A DNA stretch of 64,000 nt, taken from assembly GCA_032622095.1 (NCBI GenBank), contig CP136064.1:261063863-261127862 (forward strand), written 5' to 3'. Below are positions 52,501-63,545 of this stretch, in pieces; position 1 is the first letter of the stretch, and each line of letters starts with the position of its first letter. The stretch is from Siphonodentalium dalli. Its lineage: Eukaryota; Mollusca; Scaphopoda; Gadilida; Siphonodentaliidae. Both the position numbers and the translations under genes were made by a program. The notes under the pieces are model-generated. The model worked only from the letters and a program-made list of their open reading frames with translations, was not told the origin of the DNA and did not search any database.

Positions 52501-55500
52501 TTTTTTCTCTAGTCTTATTGTATTGTGTTTTTGTGCAGGGTCCAGTGGATGCTCGACTACCAAGGAATGGTTACTCTCGCTGGAAATCAGGTCTGGTGGA
52601 CCTGGGAAGTGGAGGACGTGTTCAATAAAATCAAGAAGGGGCACAAGACTGTACTAAAGGATTACGCCAAGAAACTTCACTCACAGATCAGTGAACTTGT
52701 TGTACAGGTCAGTGTTAACAGTGTGAATTTAGTGAATTCTTAGTCATCCTCTTGGGACCTCATTCTGCATGGCCTCATCAAACACAGATTTAAGTTCCCA
52801 GATGGTGAAGATGGTATGTGCACCCATAGGGCACCTTGATTATGCATTGTGTCATCTGCCAATTTGGGTATACAATCTAAACTAAAAAAGTAAAAGAACA
52901 TTTCTAAAGAAATTAAAAAACTTGTTTATTTGATAATAAGGACACTTTCCTGAGACGATGAGGCTTAAGCAGAATGAGGTCTCCAGAGGGTGAATATAGT
53001 GATGCAAGCCTGCTGGGCGGCGTAGCATCACTAAATGCACCCTACTGGGGGCCTCATACGACAAATTACCAGCACTATTCATGACCTTTAAATATTGTGT
53101 ATGAATATTTTTGGGAGGGGGTTCATAACAAATTCATTAAATACAAGTGACCTAATTCCACATATGGAAACAATGTCTTATTTTTTAATCAGAAGTTATT
53201 AAATGGCATGTAAACAAGATATATCATCAAATGCACATTTCAATAGAATACAGGTAACATGCTTGCCGTCAAGTTATAGAACATTGGAATATTATAGGTA
53301 AACATATTCAATTTGAATGGAAATGATTTTAAAGGAATGGCTGGAATGGTATTTTTAAATATCTCTGTGGATTAATCAAGCCTTGAAATAGTGTGTCTGT
53401 CACCCTCTGGGAACCTCATTCTGCTGAGGTGTAAGCAGAATGAGGTCCCCAGAGGGTGAATTTGGTGATGCTAGCCCGCTATGCGGGGTAGCATCACTAA
53501 ATTCACCCTCTGGGGACCTCATTCTGCAAATGACAGACACGCTATTTCAAGGCTTGGAATTAATGTTAATGGATTACTAACTTGTTGAATTATCATGACT
53601 ACAGGTCAGATCACCTCTATCAAAGAATGACCGGAGTAAGTTTAACACAGTACTGATTGTAGACGTTCACGCCAGAGATATCGTTGACAGCTTTGTAAGA
53701 GACAGGTATGCTATTTCCTGTTTTATCAATGGTTTAATCCTTCCATGACTCGAGCTTCTTGAAATTTTGCGAAAACCTGGTGCCAATGCATTCTCTTATA
53801 TATGCAAGTTTCCCATATGGAGCCTTGCATATTATAAGAGAATACATTGGCCTAACAATATTTACCTTGACCTTGTAAGCCAGTGCATTCTCTTATATAT
53901 GCGAGGCTCCCTATGGGAAACTCGCACATATAATAGAATGCACTGGCACAGGATTTTTAATGCTGCACCAGCGCAGCTCCCGTCATGAAAGGATTAAATT
54001 ATTGGGTCTAAGAAGTTTACCATTTTGTTTCTAAAAAGCACTAGTCTAATTCAAAGGTCGACGAAGTTAGGCAACGAAATATCGCCAGTTTTGGACATGT
54101 AGGTTTCGTACTTCAGATACATCATACGATGACAACCCAAATTTATTTTGTAAGGGGCGTGTTGATTGAATGGCAATGGTTGTACAAAGGCGATTACTAA
54201 TCGTCAAAAACCTTAATCTCTGCACTGGTTATATCATATTTTGTTGATTAGGTGGTCTGTAAGATGAAATACGTAAATGCATTTTCCTATAATTTGATGT
54301 ACCAGCGATGGCATATCACTTACGTAATGTGTCCCGCCTTATAACAACAAGCAGGCTTCACACCATAAAGGTTATTAATACAACAATAGGTATTCAGCAC
54401 CTCATGATAATAAGCAACAGAACTGTTGTTTTATTTCGGTGAAAATAGTGATGACAACTAACAAACGCCCTTTACTTGATTAGTTGGTGAACATGGTGTC
54501 AGCGACATGACATTGAGTCAGAGAGTTATATAAAATTATAATTTAGTTATCAGTTGTGAGCCCAGAAAATGAGGATTTAATTTGGCCAAAGTTTTGTTAT
54601 TTGGCCACTAAAAATTTCATTTGGCCACTTTTTTGGCCAGAAGATTTTCCATCCAGCGCGAACACTGTTCTGTAGTCTATGTGGTAATATAAGCCATTAT
54701 CACTCATATGACACCTAAATGTTTCAAATTGAAGCTGCTAATGGTTTCAAATAGCAGCTGACAAAATGCATGCTAACCACACGTCTTATAAAAGCGACAT
54801 TTAGCGACTAGCATTGTCGGTTTATTAAAACCCTGAAGAATAGGTTTTATAGAATATATCGGTTGCGATTTGGTTTTGAATTAAAACTGAAAGAAAATGG
54901 AGAAACCATAAAACTGATCATCACTAGTGTAAATAGAAATTAAATGCCTGTATAGTGGTGGTTTATCGAATATTTCTCGTTTTACAGTATAATGGATGCG
55001 AGAGAGTTTGAGTGGGAGAGTCAGTTGAGGTTTTATTGGGACAAAGAGCCAGATGAGCTGTTTGTGAGGCAGTGTACAGGAGAGTTCGGATATGGATACG
55101 AATACATGGGACTTAATGGTCGTCTCGTCATCACTCCACTGACTGACAGAATCTACCTCACATTAACACAGGTAAGACACATTAACACATGTACAGGTAA
55201 TTAAGATGATAAAATTCCACTTACTGACAAAATCTTCCCTTACTGACATTGCAAGAACAAAACTTTATTTCACATCTGTTGACGTCAGACACATGTATTC
55301 AACAGAACCCCAGCCATTGAATACATATTGTTGTATAACAATAGTGGAATACAAGACGGAACTAAATCTATTTGACGTTGTTGAAATCGGCTTTGGGTGA
55401 TTCAATTTTTTCAGTGTTTCAGTGATCCCAGTTTTTCTTCACACTTTAATCATAAAAATATATGTAGTTATAGTATCAATGATGTCACAGTCATGAATTA

Positions 55501-58500
55501 AATTACCATGCACAAGGGTGTGGAATAAATACAAAACACAACTTGCACCATAATCTAGAATCTTTTATCAAACTCGTTGCAGAAGCATTTCAATCAAGCT
55601 CCGCTTTCGTGAGCTATATCCTTGTCCGCAACTCATACGATAAAGGTTTCTCCATTAAGATGAAAGTTGTGTTTTGTCTATCATTGCGCTGTTAAATATT
55701 ATATGAGCAGGCCCAGTTTGAATGTTTGAAATTGGTCTGAATTAGTGTTGTATATATATATCAGATTTATGGAGGCAGTGTTTCAAAATGAGTGTTCAAT
55801 GCTTCAATATATGTCGTCTGGTTTTATTACATGATCTTCGAAATGAAAAATAGCCCATTCCAATGTATTCTGGTTAAGATACATATCAGTCTGAACATGG
55901 GTTTGAAGATAGACAGAACAGCACAATGAACTTCTTCTGAATAAAACTTCGCCGATGTTATCAGTTTATCGCTTTGTATTTCAGGCTCTTTCAATGAAAC
56001 TAGGTGGCGCGCCTGCTGGTCCTGCCGGTACAGGTAAAACTGAAACAGTAAAGGATCTCGCCAAGGCTTTAGGTCTACTGTGTGTCGTTACAAACTGTGG
56101 CGAGGGAATGGATTTCAAAGCCGTCGGGAAAATTTTCTCGGGTCTGTGTCAGTGCGGTGCCTGGGGATGCTTCGATGAGTTCAACAGAATTGACGTGTCT
56201 GTGCTGTCTGTCATCTCAACTCAACTGAAAACCATCCAGAATGCACTTATATTACAACTCAAAAGATTCCAGGTATTAATAGCTCAATGAAATCAATATG
56301 TGACCCGCCATATCAAATCCAGTCGTAAGTCGGGATTTTGTTTACCCTGTGCCAATGCATTCTCTTATATATGCGAGTCGACCATAGGTCGCCTCGCATA
56401 TATAAGAGAATGCATTGGCCTAACAATTTTTTATAATTTTTTTTTTAATAAATGTTTCTTACAATTTTTAGGACATAAAATAAAAAACATCCATTACCCT
56501 GCAGGGAGCCCCACACATATATAGAATCATATAGAAGAGTGTCGTCTGCTCATGTTTGTCTGGGGCTCTGTATGGGTGAAATTATAAAATTGTTAAAGAA
56601 TACAAGAAAAAATTATTAAAATTGTAAAAAATTGTTAGGCCAATGCATTCTCTTATATATGCGAGGCGACCTATGGTCGACTCGCATATATAAGAGAATG
56701 CATTGGCACAGGGTAAAAAAAATCCCGACTTACGACTGGATTTGATATGGCGGGTCACATATTGTTATCATATGATAGTGCTTCTGATAACCCCCAATCA
56801 AAGCAAGTTTTGGCAGCATACTTTTGAGATATTAAACAGAATTTGATTTTGATTGTTTTTCCCCCTTTTCTTTGAATGTTTGCATAAGATTGCAGCTTAT
56901 GGATAATTGTGTGATGTTCCATGTCTCTTGAAAACAATCTGGTCATTTCTGTATTTGAGATGCCATTATCTAAGAAATTTACATGTTCATTAGTCTGATA
57001 CCTTTCAAATTTATAACTGCTATATAGGTCCCTGCAATACGATGTCACCGCTAAATTGTTTTTAAATCCACGCGACAATCATATGCTTGGTTTATGCTGA
57101 CACACATGTAATACCTTTGAAAGTAATTGGATTTCCTGCATGTAGCTGTTCCTTTTCATGTGCTTTTGATGATAGTTGTTTGACAGACTTTTATGTTATT
57201 TCGCATGAACCCACAACAAAGGCCTTTAGTCCCTTTAAGTAGGTTAAATCTTCTACAATCAACTTTATTATTCCTTCCATAAAATCATTTATCATTTGCT
57301 TCCAGTTTGAGGGTCAGGAGATTTCCATAGACTCCCGAGTGGGTATCTTCATCACAATGAACCCAGGATATGCCGGTCGTACAGAGCTACCTGAATCTGT
57401 GAAAGCCTTGTTCCGACCAGTGGTCGTCATCGTTCCTGACTTGCAGCAAATCTGTGAAATCATGTTGTTCTCTGAAGGTTTTCTGCACGCAAAGGTGAGG
57501 TGATAAATAATGATGAATTAAATTCTAACTCTTGTGTGTAGACTTCCTGGGTGTCAATTAAATCCCCATCCTCCTCCTCTCAAATTTATTGTTAATACCT
57601 CTGGTTAAGTGGTCCTGTTAATTTGCTATGATGTTGGTGGGTCCTGCCGAAACGCTATTATGTTGGTGGGTCCTGCTGAAACGCTATGATGTTGGTGGGT
57701 CCTGCCGAAACGCTATGATGTTGATGGGGCAAAATGCTGTTCATCAATGCAATGCCCGTAATATATCCATACGCATCATCATAAATTTCTGGATTCTTTA
57801 TATTTTTCATTGGTTTCTATTTATATTTCAATCTCCAGGTTCTTGCTAAAAAGATGACAGTATTGTACAAGTTAGCCAAGGAGCAGTTATCTAAACAGCA
57901 TCATTATGACTTCGGTTTGAGAGCTCTGAAGTCTGTGTTAGTGATGGCTGGTGAGCTTAAGAGAGGATCTCCTGATTTGCCAGAGGTAATGAGAAAATAA
58001 CAGTTTGATATAGATGGGCACACAAATAAACTACCTTCTCTGGGCCGTATATTGACGAGTCCACCAGGACGAGTCCATTGCGGCCCAGAGAAGGTAGTGT
58101 TACCAATATATATCTTGCAATTAATTCCGCAGTATTTTAAATAAAATGCACTATGGCATGGGAACTACGATGTTTCCGGTATGAAATAGCACACCACATA
58201 GTTGACATCCTATTGCATTACTGCAAAATATTACGTTATCAATGATTCAGTGTGTCAAAAAATGGTTGTATTATGTAATCAGTCTGTCTGTCTAGCCATC
58301 CGTCCATTTTCATTGTTGGTGTCCGACAACCAACTAGGATTATTTGATCAGAACCAAAGTTGGTGTGTGTGTTATATCATTCAGCTAAAAATACAGGCCA
58401 AGTTAAATATGGGTTCCGTCCAATTATTTTTACATGACAGCATGACGGCACTGTTTCGACTTCATATTTGCCCGATTTCATAACATTTTGGTTTGTGACG

Positions 58501-61500
58501 AATAACTCAAGTATGGATTACTTCATCAGAACCGAAATTGGTATGTGTGTAGATAAAATATGGGTTCTATCCAATTTTATTTTTACAAGAGTTATGACCT
58601 TTATTCAACTTAGAATTCATCTGATTTAACCCTTTACCCAACAAACCGGCCAAAACCGGCCAAATAAAACTTCAACAGCCTAAAATATCTTCGGTCTGTC
58701 TCAATAGAACCATACAAATATGGATATCATTGGAACCGGCTCCTTGACCACATTGTGATAGTTACAGTTATGCCCTGTGCCAATGCATTCTCTTATATAT
58801 GCGAGTTAGAATGCATTGGCCTAAAAAAATCTTTTTTTAACACTTTTTACCATTTTTTCTTACATTCTTGAACAATTTTTAATGTGTTAAGCCAATGCAT
58901 TCTCTTATATATGCGAGGCGACCTATGGTCGACTCGCATATATAAGAGAATTAATTGGCACAGGGCCGTTCTGTTTGGTAAAGGGTTAATAAAAAATTTA
59001 CGAGTAAACTAACAGACATATTTAGCCACGCCCCAGTGATATTTGTTTTGCCTCTTCTTTACGATGATGATGTCAGTGGGAGACATGTCGACCCCACATC
59101 TCTGATGTGATTCTTGTTTCCCTCTCTTTTAGGATACCGTGTTGATGAGGGCACTGAGAGACATGAACCTTCCTAAGTTTGTGTATGAGGATGTACCTCT
59201 ATTCTTGGGTCTTATTGGTGATCTGTTTCCTGGCCTCGACTGTCCGAGGGTTCGATATCCTAACTTCAATGACGCAGTGGAAGGAACTTTGGAGGAGAAT
59301 GGGTACATTTTGCTTGAACATCAGGTAAATACAAGCTTAAGACTAAACAGTTATTGTAGAGCCCTTTGAAGATTCGATTCGGTGTTGACATCGGCGAATA
59401 CAGGATTTATAGGCACATATTTTGCTGGAACATCGGGTAAATACAGGATTTCTCAAGGGTTTATAGGCTTCATTATCACATATTTTGCTGGAATATCAGG
59501 TGAGGTGATGGCCCTACAGGATTTCTCAAGGCTTTATAGTAGGGCCCTTCGAAGATTTGATTTGGTATTGACATCGGTGAATACAGAATTCTCAAGGATT
59601 TTTGGCACCATTATCACATACCTTACGTATATTAATTTCGCTCAGAACTATTTTTTTGGGATGTTCAGTAAATAGAAGCAGACAATATACAATTATCGTA
59701 TTGTTTTGAGGTTGACATGAGGAATTGAGTGCCAGGTCGATTTTTGTATCAACCCATATACCCTGTGCCAATGCATTCTCTTATATATGCGAGTCGACCA
59801 TAGGTCGCCTCGCATATATAAGAGAATGCATTGGCCTAACATTTTTTTTTTTTTTTTAAATTTTTTTTCAATTTTAATAATTTATTCTTATATTCTTTAA
59901 CAGACTTATTTTGTAGGTTTAGGGCCGATGAGATTGGCCCCTGGCACTCAAAGGGTTAATAGATAAAACAAACTTGTGCAGAAGGATTCCTATTCATTGG
60001 TGGGAAATGATACAGATAATAAGTTCAATAAACGGCATATGGTTGTTTGTTGAACTTATTATGATGAATAATGATTTAATATTAACCCTTTTTTTTTATA
60101 TAATACTCGATGAAGTCAATATTCACCAAGGTTGTAGGCTGAGGTGAATATTGACTTTCAAGGGCTGAAATTACTCATGTCAACCAAGAAACAATGCGAT
60201 AACTGTTTTATTATATGAAACACGCTTTGATTGGACAAGACATTGTGACGTTGAACGTCGTTGGGGAAAACCTGATCTATTTTCAGATCTGATAATAAGT
60301 TATGTTAACCCCTGAAGTATCTGACATCACTCAGAACTGTTATTAACCTGTTTCATTAATGAGGGGAACATCGGTAGATATCTCAATTTTTTCATTAGGT
60401 TTTAACATAGGAATTGGGGAAAGAAACTTATGATCATATCATATTTAACCCTTTGAGTGCCAGGTCGATTTTTGTATCAACCCATATACCCTGTGCCAAT
60501 GCATTCTCTTATATATGCGAGTCGACCATAGGTCGCCTCGCATATATAAGAGAATGCATTGGCCTAACAATTATTTTATTTTTTTTTAATTTTGTTTACA
60601 ATTTTAATAATTTATTCTTATATTCTTTAACAGACTTATTTTGTAGGTTTAGGGCCGATGAGATTGGCCCCTGGCACTCAAAGGGTTAATAGATAAAACA
60701 AACTTGTGCAGAAGGATTCCTATTCATTGGTGGGAAATGATACAGATAATAAGTTCAATAAACGGCATATGGTTGTTTGTTGAACTTATTATGATGAATA
60801 ATGATTTAATATTAGGCCAAACAAAAAAAGTATTTTGATTCTCGGGCAATTTTTTTTGAGAATCGATGAGGGAGCGAGGGTTTTATTTTTATTTTTTATT
60901 TTTGTTATGGGGATAATGCCCATAGTTAGCATGGGTTATTATACCTTCCCAGGTTAAGAAAATGTAAGGAGAACATTGTTTTGTATAAACTAATGTATTC
61001 CACTATAAAGAATTACCAAATATCACATTGTACTACCCGTACATCAAATCTAAATAAAGAATGACATAAATATGACATTGTACTATCCTACATCATATAG
61101 CCTATTATAGGATTTACCAGAATGATATATATATACAATGTATATTTCAAATTACTATTGTTGATATATTTGAAATATGTATGTACCTATTTATATCTAT
61201 CTATATACTTTAATATTTATCCATCTATACTATAGTAACTATACATGCTAGCCATAAAAACTTCAAATATTATTATATTAAACCAGCAAACACATCGCCA
61301 ATACTTGGGGTTTGGGCAGTTTGGTAGTTATCTTGCCTAGTGTCTGTTTTTTGAATACTAACACATACACCATTGTATGTCTATCATATTCGATGTTTGA
61401 AACAAATAATTTATGTTTTCTAGTTTCCTATTTTCGTGTTATCATTTGACAGCTTCGGTCAAATTGAAATTCATAATAAAATGGTTCAACGAGGGCCATT

Positions 61501-63514
61501 TTTCCAGACGAGGCTATGCCCGAGAATCAAAACCCTTTTTTTTTTTGGCCTTAACCCTTTTTTTTTAATATAATACTCATTGACGAGTAGTTCTCTTATG
61601 AAATGTTTCGATAATAAGTTCAACAAACGGCCTCCAGATTCCAATGTTTACTTTTACTACTGGGTGGGAGAATCCATGTACTAGTAGTACAGAAAGGGTT
61701 AAAATGGTACTAATATTAAACAAATTAGATTAAAGGTCGTTTCATTTTAAAGGTCGTTTCATTGCTACTTGAATATAAAATGAGTTTTGTCATGATAGAT
61801 ACATCGGTACAAACACATTGTATATATATTTAATATACATATGCATTTTATCCACAGGCCGACAAGGTTGTGCAGCTTTATGAGACTATGCTTACTCGTC
61901 ACACGACAATGATTGTCGGACCAACTGGCGGAGGAAAATCTGTTGTCATCAATACATTGTCTCAAGCACAAACCAGGTAATTATTTATTTCCCTAAAGCC
62001 ACAAAGGATGTTGAATTTTGCTCTATAAATATCATTATTTTGACAGTAATCTGGGTTTGGAAACTTGAATGCATCATTAATTCACTAATTTGCCTCTGCA
62101 TGGCCTCATCTGCTATGGGAGACCTAGACGCAGATTTAAGTTCCCAGATGGTGAGGATCATTATCTGAGCATATCCCTCTTTTAACCCTTTACCCAACAG
62201 AACGGCCCTGTGCCAATGCATTCTAAGAGAATGCATTGGCTTAACACATTAAAAATTATAAAATTGTTAAAGAATGTAAGAAAAAATGGTAAAAAGTGTT
62301 AAAAAAATATTTTTTTTAGGCCAATGCATTCTCTTATATATGCGAGTCGACCTATGGTAGACTCGCATATATAAGAGAATGCATTGGCACAGGGCATAAC
62401 TGTAACCATCACAATGTGGTCAATGAGCCGGTTCCAATGATATCCATATTTGTATGGTTTTATTGAGACAGACCCAAGATAATTTAGGCTGTTGCAGCTT
62501 TATTTGGCCGTTTTTGGTCGTTTTTGGTCGTTTTTGGCCGGTTTGTTGGGTAAAGGGCTAAATAGGATTGATTCTGCAATTTTGTGATCTGCCGTCTGCT
62601 TATTTGTCCTAAACACATTCCATTGTAGACTGAATAGAGAATCCATCAAGTAAACAAAGGTTTAACCTTTTCATGACTGGAGCTGCGTTGGTGCAGTATT
62701 ACAGATCATGTGCCAACTGGTGCATTCTCTTATATTTGCGAGGCTCTCTATCGGAGACCCTCATATATAAGAGAATGTATTGGCACAGAGTTTTTGCAAA
62801 ATATTCAGGAAGTGGCAGTCATGGATAATATGTGAGATCTCATTTATTTTAGGCTGGGCGTTCATACAAAGCTGTTCACCGTTAATCCTAAGGACCGAAG
62901 TGTCATCGAGTTGTATGGTATACTGGATCCGGTGACTCGAGATTGGACCGATGGTCTGCTGTCAAACATATTCCGAGAAATCAACAGACCAACTGAGAAG
63001 AGCGAGAGGAAGTATATCGTATTTGATGGAGATGTAGATGCATTGTGGGTGGAAAACATGAATTCTGTGATGGACGACAACAGGCTTCTGACACTAGCAA
63101 ACGGTGAACGTATTCGTCTACAGAAACACTGTGCTTTGTTGTTTGAGGTAATTATGTCAATGTACAAAATTAGGTATACCGGTGTAACAGTTTATCTTCC
63201 CCCCCCTGGGTATCTCCCCCCCCCCCCCCCCCGCCCTGGGTATCTTCCCCCCCCACTCATATATTTTTTTTCCCTCACTTATTTTATATTATTATGGTAA
63301 GAAATGCCGAGAAAACTATTAAAAAAAATAAAAAAATATTTTGAAGTTTAACTTAACCCCTCACACAATAGCATAAACATGTCAAAATATTACCTTACGA
63401 TTTTATCGTTTATTTTGCTTTATATTGTCATGAAATGCCGAGAAATTAACTTTATATGAGAACAATTTAATAGAGTAAGAATTTGGGGTGGGGGGAAATA
63501 TCCAGGCCTGAGTA

Positions 63515-63545
<31 letters not shown>

